A DNA stretch of 59,572 nt. It comes from Thiogranum sp. Lineage in GTDB: Bacteria; Pseudomonadota; Gammaproteobacteria; DSM-19610. Under the pieces are notes generated by a model, which was not told the origin of the DNA, did not search any database, and saw only the letters and a list, made by a program, of their open reading frames with translations. A program made the position numbers and the translations under genes. Location: positions 1 to 59,572 of the forward strand of contig JAGFJP010000082.1 of the NCBI GenBank assembly GCA_024102665.1. Reading direction: 5' to 3'. Shown here in pieces: positions 52,286 to 59,572 of the stretch; the stretch's first letter is position 1; each line of letters opens with the position of its first letter.

Positions 52286-53605
52286 TTAGGGGGCTTGCGC
52301 CGCTGCCGCAACACGTAACGGCTCGCGCCCGGGCTGAAGCGGGTACCTGCAACGCTCGCGCTGGTACAGGCTTTCCAGTTCCCGCGCGCTGATCCTGATC
52401 TCCAGCCACCAACCGCCGGTTTCGTCCGGTATATCCTGCAGCACTTCGCCGGTACGGTGAATAGCCGCGCGCAGGCGGCCGGCCGCGGCGGGCAATTGCA
52501 GCCAGCCGTGCACCTGGTCGGCCAGGAAAAACTCCCCCAGCGCCCCGACCAGCAGATCGATGCCCTCGCCGCTGACGGCCGAACACCAAAGGCGCGTGAT
52601 ACTGCCTTCGACGTCGCGCAGCAGCCGCGGCGCTTCGCCGCTGAGATCGATCTTGTTGTAAACGAGGATTTGCGGTATTTCACCGGCGCCGATGCCGTCG
52701 AGCACTTCATTGACCTGCTCGATGCGCGTCTGGCGTTCCGGATCGTGCGCATCCACCACGTGCAGCAGAACATCCGCCTGCAGTGTTTCTTCCAGCGTGG
52801 AACGGAAAGCCGCCACCAGCTCGTGCGGCAGCTTGCGCAGAAATCCCACTGTGTCCGCTACCACCACGGCGCCGAAGCCGGGCAGATCGAGACGCCGCAG
52901 CGTCGGATCCAGTGTCGCGAACAGCTGATCCGCCGCGTACACATCGGCCTTGCAAAGCCGGTTGAACAGCGTCGACTTGCCGGCATTGGTGTAACCGACC
53001 AGCGATACCGTGGGCACATCGGCGCGCGCCCGCGCGCGGCGTCCCTGGGCACGCTGGCCGCGCACTTTTTCCAGGCGCTTGTGAATCTGCTTGATGCGAT
53101 TGCCCAGCAACCTGCGGTCGGTTTCCAGCTGGGTCTCGCCCGGACCGCGCAGACCGATACCGCCCTTCTGGCGCTCGAGGTGGGTCCAGCCGCGTACCAG
53201 GCGTGTCGACAGGTGCTGCAACTGGGCCAGCTCGACCTGCAGCTTGCCTTCGAATGACCGCGCGCGCTGCGCGAAGATATCCAGGATCAGGCCGGTGCGA
53301 TCCAGCACCCGCGCCTCGAGCAGCTTTTCCAGGTTGCGCTCCTGGCTGGGACTGAGTTCGTGGTTGAAGATCACCAGTTCGGCATTTTCCGCAGCGACCA
53401 GGTCGCGGATCTGTTCGGCCTTGCCGGAACCCACGAAGTAGCGCGATTCCGGCGCGTTGCGGTTCGCCGTTATGGTGCCGACCGGTCGCGCTCCGGCGGA
53501 ACGCGCAAGATCGGTAAATTCCAGCAGGTCTTCGGGATCCGATTCACCGGGAAAATCGACGTGAACGAGAACCGCTTTTTCACCGCTTTGCGGGCGTTCA
53601 AACAA
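52286..53605 (-). CDS. hflX: Ribosome-rescue GTPase HflX
   Basis: A 439-residue GTPase that binds stalled or heat-damaged 50S ribosomes. The N-terminal domain has [12 protein letters not shown] and the characteristic [36 protein letters not shown] stretch (in part). The GTPase domain has [24 protein letters not shown] and NKIDL. A TTG start at 53605 is proposed, since it gives the usual [16 protein letters not shown] opening and has AGGA 10 bases upstream; a GTG at 53638 is an alternative that adds 11 residues. Confidence 0.92.
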   Translation of the reverse strand: [439 protein letters not shown]

Positions 53606-53661
53606 GAGGCGGATTTCCTGTAAAAGGCAGCGCCGCACCGCATCGGCCGGCGTCGGGAATC

Positions 53662-53700
53662 AACACGCGAACCGGGATCCTGTCCCGGTTCCGACGTGTT
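53662..53700. other. Hairpin between hfq and hflX
   Basis: AACACG/CGTGTT outside and AACCGGGA/TCCCGGTT inside form a two-part stem between hfq and hflX. No T-run follows. It may act as a partial terminator or mRNA-protecting hairpin, reducing HflX relative to Hfq. Confidence 0.6.
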
Positions 53701-53709
53701 GCAACGGAT

Positions 53710-53970
53710 TCAGGCGTTACCGGGTTCTGGAACGTTGTTTCCTTCATCACCAGGCGCCAAACGAACATTGCGTGCGGGTACCACCGTCGAGATGGCGTGT
53801 TTGTACACCATCTGGCTCACACTGTTTTTCAACAACACTACAAACTGATCGAAGGATTCAATCTGGCCTTGTAGCTTAATCCCATTTACCAGGTAAATGG
53901 ACACCGGAATGCGCTCCTTGCGGAGTGCGTTCAGGAAGGGTTCTTGCAGCGACTGCCCTCTACCGGCCAT
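53710..53970 (-). CDS. hfq: RNA chaperone Hfq
   Basis: An 86-residue hexameric Sm-like RNA chaperone that pairs small RNAs with mRNAs. It starts [20 protein letters not shown] and has Sm1 [21 protein letters not shown] and Sm2 [12 protein letters not shown] (first split for length). The C-terminal tail is short and acidic. AGGAG precedes the ATG. It sits in the conserved miaA-hfq-hflX order. Confidence 0.97.
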   Translation of the reverse strand: MAGRGQSLQEPFLNALRKERIPVSIYLVNGIKLQGQIESFDQFVVLLKNSVSQMVYKHAISTVVPARNVRLAPGDEGNNVPEPGNA

Positions 53971-54103
53971 GTCATTTCTCCTTCTTCTCGTAACGTGCAC
54001 CAAATTTTGTTCTCCTGCCCCGATCCTTGTACTTTCTTATATGTCGAGACACCGGTTCTGACGGCGGAGTTCCTGTTGTTTACCATTTTTCGGTACGAGC
54101 AAA

Positions 54104-54109
54104 ACTATA
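54104..54109 (-). promoter_or_regulatory. Possible hfq -10 element
   Basis: On the minus strand TATAGT lies just before the miaA stop, 134 bases upstream of hfq. The -35 match is weak. The A/T-rich leader that follows would give hfq a transcript apart from miaA. Confidence 0.35.
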
Positions 54110-54115
54110 GCACAT

Positions 54116-55078
54116 TCAACTGGCTGCTGCGCCAGTCCTGGCGATCAAAGCCCGGATGTGTGCTACGGGATCCGTTTCGGTCGGATCGATCCAGTGCGCG
54201 CCGGTTTCGCTCCGCAACCAGGTCAGCTGGCGTTTGGCGTACTGGCGCGTGGCGATGATCGCGCGTTCGACCCACTCCTCCTCAGACAACTTTCCGTCCA
54301 GAAATTCCCAGGCCTGGCGATAGCCGACCGCGCGCATCGACGGCATGCCCGGCGCGAGATCGCCGCGTTGGCGCAATTCGATGACTTCTTTCAGAAAACC
54401 CTGATCGATCATGGTCCGGAAACGCTGCCGGATACGCGCATGCAAAAGTTCGCGATCAGCGGGCGCCAGCACAATTTTCAGGAATCGCCATCCCGGCTCG
54501 CGCCGCACTGGTTGCGCGCAGAGTTCCGTCAGGGTGCATCCGCTCAGAAGGTAGACCTCAAGCGCGCGCTGGATACGCTGCGGGTCGTTGGCATGAATGC
54601 GCGCCGCCGACTGCGGATCCACCTTGCGCAGCCGTTCATGCAGCGCCGCCCAACCCTGTTCGCGCGCCTGGGCTTCGAGTTCGGCGCGCAGCTCGGGGTC
54701 GGCGCCAGGCAGCTCCGACAGGCCACGTTCCAGCGCGCGGAAATACAGCATGGTGCCGCCGACCAGCAACGGCGCTTTGCCCCCGTTGCGGATCGTCTGC
54801 ATTTCGCGCAACGCATCGGCGCGGAACGCGGCCGCCGAATAGGCTTGCGCGGGATCGCGGATATCGATCAGGCGATGTGGCGCGATGCGCAGGGTCGCCG
54901 CATCCGGCTTGGCGGTGCCGATGTCCATGCCGCGGTACACCATCGCCGAATCGACACTGATGATTTCCAGCGGCAGCTGCTGCACCAGTTCCACCGCCAC
55001 GCCGGTCTTGCCGGATGCCGTCGGCCCCATCAAAAAGATGGCCCAGGGCTGATCGTTGTCGGCAGACGTTGCTGTCAT
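54116..55078 (-). CDS. miaA: tRNA dimethylallyltransferase
   Basis: A 320-residue enzyme that adds a dimethylallyl group to A37 of tRNAs reading UNN codons. It has the P-loop [42 protein letters not shown], and [11 protein letters not shown], and the C-terminal [27 protein letters not shown]. The start ATG at 55078 was chosen; an upstream GTG adds five residues. It lies 33 bp after mutL. Confidence 0.95.
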   Translation of the reverse strand: MTATSADNDQPWAIFLMGPTASGKTGVAVELVQQLPLEIISVDSAMVYRGMDIGTAKPDAATLRIAPHRLIDIRDPAQAYSAAAFRADALREMQTIRNGGKAPLLVGGTMLYFRALERGLSELPGADPELRAELEAQAREQGWAALHERLRKVDPQSAARIHANDPQRIQRALEVYLLSGCTLTELCAQPVRREPGWRFLKIVLAPADRELLHARIRQRFRTMIDQGFLKEVIELRQRGDLAPGMPSMRAVGYRQAWEFLDGKLSEEEWVERAIIATRQYAKRQLTWLRSETGAHWIDPTETDPVAHIRALIARTGAAAS

Positions 55079-55111
55079 GGTCGCAGCGCGCACAGGTTGT
55101 GTGGCTGTGCG

Positions 55112-56908
55112 CTAGCGCCCGCGCAGAAACAGGGCATCCAGCTCCTGCAGACTGATCTGCACCCAGGTGGGGCGGCCGTGATTGCACTGACCCGAACGTT
55201 CGGTGCGCTCCATGTCGCGCAGCAGGGCGTTCATTTCCTCCAGCCTGAGACGGCGGTTGGCGCGCACCGAACCGTGGCAGGCCATGGTGGACAACAGCGC
55301 GTTGACGGCTTCCTCGACGCGCTGGCTGTGCCCGTGCGCGCGCAGATCGGACAGCACGTCGCGCACCAGCGCCGCGATGTCGGCGTCCGCCAGCAGGCTG
55401 GGCACCCGGCGCACCACCAGTTGTTCCGGCCCGTTGCGGTCGATCTCGAAACCGAGCGTCGCGAACCAGTCCTGGCGCTGTTCGGCCTCCTCGGCATCGC
55501 TGCGCGCGACCGCCAGCGTCAGCGGCACCAGCAGCGGTTGCGAGCGGATGCCGCTGTCCTGGTAGCTGCGCTTGAGGTGTTCATAGCTGATACGTTCGTG
55601 AGCGGCGTGCATGTCCACCAGCACCAGCCCGCGGGCATTCTCCGCCAGGATGTACACGCCCTTGAGCTGCGCCAGCGCAAAACCCAGCGGCGGAATCTCT
55701 TCATGCGCGTGTCCGGCATCCGCCGGCACGGGCTCCTCGAAAGCCGCAACCCTGGCGACGTTGCCGCCCGCACCGTGCAGGCGCTGGTAATGGCCGATCT
55801 GTTCACTGACCTGCAAAGGCATGCCGGTCTGCTGCACGACATGCAGCGGCCGCGCAGCGCCGGGCGCCGGGGAACGCGGCGCCGGCGCGGTGGATTGATC
55901 GGCGGCGGGGCGCACATCGGCCAGCACCCGCTGCACGGTGCGAAACACGAAATCGTGCACCAGGCGCGACTCACGAAACCGCACTTCGTGCTTGGCCGGA
56001 TGCGCGTTCACGTCCACCAGCGCCGGATCCAGTTCCAGGTACAGCACGAACGCGGGATGACGTCCGTGATACAACACATCCTGGTAGGCCTGGCGCACAG
56101 CGTGCGTCAGCAGCCTGTCGCGCACCGCCCTGCCGTTGACGAACAGCAATTGCAGGTCCGGCTGGCTGCGCGAAAAGGTCGGCTGCGCCACCCAGCCATA
56201 CAGGCGCAGGCCGGCGGCGCTGTGCTCGAAGCGGATGACCTGTTCAGCGAACGCCTCGCCGAGCAGGATCTTCACGCGTTCCAGCTGTTGCGCGTCGCCG
56301 TCACCGGGACGCAGGTGATACAGCGCCTTGCGCTGGCGGCGCACCAGGAATTCCACGCGCGGCCGGCTCAGGGCGATGCGTTGCACCACGCCTTCCAGAT
56401 GTTTTTGTTCGGTGTTGTCGGTGCGCAGAAACTTGCGCCGCGCCGGCACGTTGAAAAACAGGTCGCGCACCTCGATGGTGGTGCCCGGCGGGTGCGGCAC
56501 CGGTTCCGGCGCGAGGGTCTTCTCGCTGCCGTCGCCCTGCACCTGCCAGCCGTTGCTGTCGCCGGCGCTGCGCGACTGCAACACCAGCCGCGACACCGAG
56601 GCGATACTCGGCAGGGCCTCGCCGCGAAAGCCGAGGCTGCTGACCTGCTCCAGGTCATCCAGTGTGGCGATTTTGCTGGTGGCGTGCCGCGACAACGCCA
56701 GCGCCAGGTCGTCGCGGTGAATGCCGTGACCGTCGTCGCGCACCCGGATCAGGCGCTTGCCGCCCTCTTCGATATCGATTTCGATGCGCGTGGCGCCCGC
56801 GTCCAGGCTGTTCTCAAGCAGTTCCTTGAGCACCGAGGCCGGGCGCTCCACCACCTCGCCGGCGGCGATCTGGTTGATCAGTTGCGGTTGGAGCTGGCGT
56901 ATGCGCAT
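55112..56908 (-). CDS. mutL: DNA mismatch repair protein MutL
   Basis: A 598-residue mismatch-repair coordinator. The N-terminal GHKL ATPase has [20 protein letters not shown] (in part), DDGHGI, and [12 protein letters not shown]. The C-terminal domain has [12 protein letters not shown], which fits the DQHA-x2-E-x4-E endonuclease motif, plus ACHGSVRAN and CNHGRPTW. E. coli MutL lacks this endonuclease, so this protein probably nicks DNA itself in a MutH-free pathway. The ATG was chosen over a GTG three codons upstream. Confidence 0.95.
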   Translation of the reverse strand: MRIRQLQPQLINQIAAGEVVERPASVLKELLENSLDAGATRIEIDIEEGGKRLIRVRDDGHGIHRDDLALALSRHATSKIATLDDLEQVSSLGFRGEALPSIASVSRLVLQSRSAGDSNGWQVQGDGSEKTLAPEPVPHPPGTTIEVRDLFFNVPARRKFLRTDNTEQKHLEGVVQRIALSRPRVEFLVRRQRKALYHLRPGDGDAQQLERVKILLGEAFAEQVIRFEHSAAGLRLYGWVAQPTFSRSQPDLQLLFVNGRAVRDRLLTHAVRQAYQDVLYHGRHPAFVLYLELDPALVDVNAHPAKHEVRFRESRLVHDFVFRTVQRVLADVRPAADQSTAPAPRSPAPGAARPLHVVQQTGMPLQVSEQIGHYQRLHGAGGNVARVAAFEEPVPADAGHAHEEIPPLGFALAQLKGVYILAENARGLVLVDMHAAHERISYEHLKRSYQDSGIRSQPLLVPLTLAVARSDAEEAEQRQDWFATLGFEIDRNGPEQLVVRRVPSLLADADIAALVRDVLSDLRAHGHSQRVEEAVNALLSTMACHGSVRANRRLRLEEMNALLRDMERTERSGQCNHGRPTWVQISLQELDALFLRGR

Positions 56909-56984
56909 CGGGTTCACGAAACCGCATGGTAACGTGAAACGGGACCCGGCGTTAACCGGCGCGGTGTGGGGAAAGCGGCGGCGC

Positions 56985-58292
56985 TCAGCCGCCGGCGGGA
57001 ATGGTCAGCACGTTGCCGACCAGCACGCGATCGTTCCTGAGCTTGTTGGTGGAACGCAGCGTATCCAGGCTGACGCCGTAACGCTGGGCGATCTGGCTGA
57101 GCGTGTCGCCGCGACGCACCACGTGGCGGCGCGCAATGTTGTTGCTCGCCAGCAGCGTGCCCGGCGGCGCGTTTGAGGTGAAATAGTTGCGTACGCCATC
57201 GAGAATGGCGCGCGCCACCTTGTCCTGGTGGCCGGAGTTCCTCAGGCGCTGCTCTTCGGACGGATTGGAGATGAACGCCGTCTCGATAAGCATGGACGGA
57301 ATATCCGGGGACTTCAGCACCATGAACCCTGCGTGCTGCACCTGTCTCTTGTGTACTTTGCCGACGCGCTGCATTTCCCGCAGCACGTTGCCGGCGACCG
57401 CGGTACTGGCTTCCAGGGTCGCCGTCTGCGCGAGATCCAGCAATACCTCGGCCAGCAGATCGTCCTTGTCGTCCAGGCTCACCCCGCCGACCAGGTCGGC
57501 GGCATTTTCCCGCGCCGCCAGCCAGCGCGCCATTTCCGAGGAGGCGCCGCGGCTCGAAAGCACGAATACCGAGGAACCCTGCACCTTGCTGTCGCGGAAG
57601 GCATCGGCGTGAATGGAAATAAACAGATCCGCGCGGTGCTGGCGGGCTTTGTCCATGCGCTGGCGAAGACCGATGTAATAGTCGCCATCGCGAATCAGCA
57701 CCGGACGCATGCCGGGCTCTTTTTCAACCAGCGCTGCGAGGCGGCGGGCGATCCCCAGCACCACGTCTTTTTCGCGGGTCCCCTTGCGGCCGCGGGCGCC
57801 GGGATCCTCGCCGCCGTGTCCGGCGTCGATGGCGATCACCAGATCACGCAGCTGCGCGGGTTCGCTGGCGGCCTTGACGGGCGCCGGGGATGTTTTCTTC
57901 GCCGCCCCGGCGGAAAACAGGTCGATCACCAGGCGGTGTCCGTACTCATCATTGGGCTTGAGCGCAAAGCTCTTGGGTTTCACCGGGCCGGTCAGATCCA
58001 GCACCAGTCGCAGATCGTTCTTGTTGCGGGGGCCGCTGCGCACATTGCGAACCATGCCGCCGCTGGTGGCGCCGCTCTTCAGGTCGTCACGGATCTGCGC
58101 GTCGGTGATGTCGAGCACCAGGCGGTCAGGATTGGCGAGCGTGAACAGGCGATGCTGGACCGGTCCGGAAACGTCGAGCACGACACGAGTGTTGTCCGGT
58201 GCCGCCCACAGGCGCACGCCCTGCACCTGCAGGGACCCGGCCTCGGCCAGGGATGCCATCAGCAACAGCAGCAAGCTAACGAAACGAACCAA
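56985..58292 (-). CDS. amiC: N-acetylmuramoyl-L-alanine amidase
   Basis: A 435-residue exported zinc amidase that splits daughter-cell peptidoglycan. A signal peptide ([19 protein letters not shown]) precedes an AMIN domain (residues about 22-130), the Amidase_3 domain ([17 protein letters not shown] with metal-binding His and Glu, [16 protein letters not shown] region, [11 protein letters not shown]), and a C-terminal LysM ([21 protein letters not shown] in part). This AMIN-Amidase_3-LysM order is the AmiB-like form in many Gammaproteobacteria; the symbol could equally be amiB. Confidence 0.9.
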   Translation of the reverse strand: MVRFVSLLLLLMASLAEAGSLQVQGVRLWAAPDNTRVVLDVSGPVQHRLFTLANPDRLVLDITDAQIRDDLKSGATSGGMVRNVRSGPRNKNDLRLVLDLTGPVKPKSFALKPNDEYGHRLVIDLFSAGAAKKTSPAPVKAASEPAQLRDLVIAIDAGHGGEDPGARGRKGTREKDVVLGIARRLAALVEKEPGMRPVLIRDGDYYIGLRQRMDKARQHRADLFISIHADAFRDSKVQGSSVFVLSSRGASSEMARWLAARENAADLVGGVSLDDKDDLLAEVLLDLAQTATLEASTAVAGNVLREMQRVGKVHKRQVQHAGFMVLKSPDIPSMLIETAFISNPSEEQRLRNSGHQDKVARAILDGVRNYFTSNAPPGTLLASNNIARRHVVRRGDTLSQIAQRYGVSLDTLRSTNKLRNDRVLVGNVLTIPAGG

Positions 58293-58439
58293 TCCCCGCT
58301 CCCCCCTGGATTCCGGTCATGTGCGCTGTTTATATACCCTATCCTGCCCGGGATTTCAATAAATAGCGAGCCTTCTCACAAGGATAGCTGATTTTCTTTT
58401 AATCGGGATTAACAGCAACAAAGCTTATCCAGCGCGACG
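58293..58439. other. Intergenic space tsaE-amiC
   Basis: No gene is visible in these 147 bases. The palindrome TTAATC-GG-GATTAA-like sequence (about 58398-58412) near the tsaE end could be an operator or weak terminator. The rest is A/T-rich and probably carries the amiC promoter, but no clear -35/-10 pair was found. Confidence 0.3.
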
Positions 58440-58904
58440 TTATACGCCGCGCAGGCAGGCCAGCACCCGTGCGCCGCGCGTCGACGCGGCATCCACCTGG
58501 AGCCTGCGACCGCTGCCGGCGGCGTCCAGGGAAACGCGCAGGTCCGGTTCGGGGAGCATGCCCTCGCCCTGCTCCGGCCACTCGATCAGGCAGATGCTGT
58601 CGCCGTCGAACAGATCGCGAATACCGATCCACTCGAGTTCCTCGGGATCCGCGAGGCGGTACAGGTCGAGGTGGTACAGCGGCCCGCGGGCCGTGGCGTA
58701 GGGCTCGATGAGCGTGTAGGTCGGACTCTTGACCGGGCCGCTGTGGCCGCAGGCGCGCAGAAAACCCCGCACCAGGGTGGTTTTGCCGGCGCCAAGATGG
58801 CCGTGCAGAAACACCAGCAGTCCGTCCTCGCAGCAAGCCGCCAGTTGGCCGCCGAAAGCTTCGGTCGCCGCCGCGTCGGCGAGCAGCCGCTCAAACGCCG
58901 CCAT
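58440..58904 (-). CDS. tsaE: tRNA t6A synthesis ATPase TsaE
   Basis: A 154-residue ATPase needed with TsaB and TsaD to make threonylcarbamoyl-A37 in tRNA. It has Walker A LHGHLGAGKTTLVRGF, KSPTYTLIEPY, LYHLDLYRL and the Walker B-like CLIEWPEQGEG. The start MAAFERLL was chosen because the longer reading upstream lies in nnrD in another frame. The two genes overlap by 14 bp. Confidence 0.95.
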   Translation of the reverse strand: MAAFERLLADAAATEAFGGQLAACCEDGLLVFLHGHLGAGKTTLVRGFLRACGHSGPVKSPTYTLIEPYATARGPLYHLDLYRLADPEELEWIGIRDLFDGDSICLIEWPEQGEGMLPEPDLRVSLDAAGSGRRLQVDAASTRGARVLACLRGV

Positions 58905-59572
58905 TGAGCAGGCCACGCAGCGGCGCCAGTAGATCACTGGCCAGCAGTCCGCGCTCGCCGTGTTCGAGGGCGGCCAGGTCGGCGGCCCTGCCGTGCAGCC
59001 AGACCGCTGCGCTCGCCGCATCCGGCGCCGTCAGCCCCTGTGCCAGCAGGCTGCCCAGCACGCCGCTGAGAACATCACCCATGCCGCCGCTCGCCATGCC
59101 CGGGTTGCCGAGTGCGCACAGCCGCAGCGGTGAACCCGCCGCCGCGATCAGGCTGCCCGCCCCTTTCAGCACTGCCACGCCGCCGTAACGGTCCACCAGT
59201 TGCCGCGCTGCGCCGAAGCGGTCGTGTTGAACATCCGCAGTGGCCACACCAAGCAGCCGCGCGGCCTCGCCCGGATGCGGCGTCAGTATCCAGTTAGCGC
59301 GCGCCAGCGGATCCACTGCCAGCAGGTTGAGCGCATCGGCATCCACAACCAGCGGCAGGCCGCTGTCCAGGACACGCCCGAACAGCCGTTGCGACCAGCC
59401 TGTCCGGCCGAGACCGGGGCCCGCCACCACGACGCTGGCACGCGCCAGCAGCGCATCGAGATCGCCGGCCTTTTCCACAGCGTGCACCATCAGTTCCGGG
59501 CGCCCGGCGTTGAGACAGCCCGCGTGCGCGGCGCGGGTCGCCACCGACACCAGGCCGGCCCCGCAACGTGCC
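58891..59572 (-). CDS. nnrD: NAD(P)HX dehydratase (partial)
   Basis: The C-terminal 226 residues of the YjeF-type repair enzyme that converts hydrated NAD(P)H back to NAD(P)H. It begins off the window (CGAGLVSVAT at the edge) and has VVAGPGLGRTGWSQRLF, VDADALNLL, WILTPHPGEAARLL, and the ATP-site signature GNPGMASGGMGDVLSGVLG (in part). The N-terminal epimerase half (NnrE) is probably present upstream off the window, since the order nnrD-tsaE-amiC-mutL is usual. Confidence 0.93.
   Translation of the reverse strand, partial: ARCGAGLVSVATRAAHAGCLNAGRPELMVHAVEKAGDLDALLARASVVVAGPGLGRTGWSQRLFGRVLDSGLPLVVDADALNLLAVDPLARANWILTPHPGEAARLLGVATADVQHDRFGAARQLVDRYGGVAVLKGAGSLIAAAGSPLRLCALGNPGMASGGMGDVLSGVLGSLLAQGLTAPDAASAAVWLHGRAADLAALEHGERGLLASDLLAPLRGLLNGGV

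Noticed and set aside
54158-56932. A 924-codon open frame on the plus strand
   Set aside because: It is antisense to miaA and mutL, both full of family motifs. The frame is open only because of high GC third-position bias.

Overview
The window is about 59.6 kb of a GC-rich chromosome from a Gammaproteobacterium. The evidence is the housekeeping gene order: panC-panB-deoxynucleoside kinase-folK-pcnB, lptF/lptG divergent from pepA-holC-valS, and tsaE-amiC-mutL-miaA-hfq-hflX-hflK-hflC-DUF2065-hisZ-purA. The many c-type cytochromes, DUF2173-like proteins and a TusE/DsrC-like protein suggest a respiring, possibly sulfur- or metal-oxidising lineage, but no species can be named from the sequence alone.

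Layout. 0-5.9 kb holds mltF, pantothenate and folate genes, pcnB and tRNA-Glu(CUC). 5.9-9 kb holds a secreted protein, a Bcp-like peroxiredoxin, three tandem DUF2173-like paralogues split by a 19-bp inverted repeat, and an RDD membrane protein. 9-16.5 kb holds the LPS exporter permeases, pepA, holC and valS. 16.5-21.4 kb is a signalling patch: a sensor GGDEF-EAL protein, DUF2970 and an HD-GYP response regulator. 21.5-26.6 kb is mixed and includes a tandem TusE fusion and a NasT-like ANTAR response regulator. 26.6-36.8 kb encodes two large secreted nonaheme cytochromes with a parvulin-type isomerase between them, plus a sigma-54 activator with a cysteine-rich PAS domain. 37.1-47.2 kb is an apparent nitrogen-oxide module. 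47.3-59.6 kb is housekeeping and ends in a truncated nnrD.

The most interesting part is 37.1-47.2 kb together with the ANTAR gene at 24.5 kb. A fusion protein (NirB-like FAD/NAD(P)H domains, a BFD-type [2Fe-2S] domain, then a five-helix membrane domain with two HX13H pairs) is followed by an 11-heme cytochrome c, a Tll0287-like monoheme protein, a small cytochrome c, a single-domain globin, an outer-membrane porin and an NrtABD-type nitrate/nitrite ABC transporter. It looks like a route for electrons from cytosolic NAD(P)H through the membrane to periplasmic hemes. Three sigma-54 promoters with the same core (TGGCAT-N5-YTGCT) precede the ANTAR gene, the fusion gene and nrtA. The last two have intrinsic-terminator-like hairpins between promoter and start codon. 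The fusion-gene leader also has a hairpin with an A1/G4 hexaloop, as in ANTAR target RNAs. This is the control logic known for nitrate-assimilation (nas) operons, applied to genes unlike NasA/NirBD. The substrate and the function of the electron conduit are inferences.

The second accessory system (26.6-36.8 kb) has its own sigma-54 promoter and enhancer-like TGACA/TGTCA repeats next to its activator. It may form an extracellular or outer-surface electron-transfer system.
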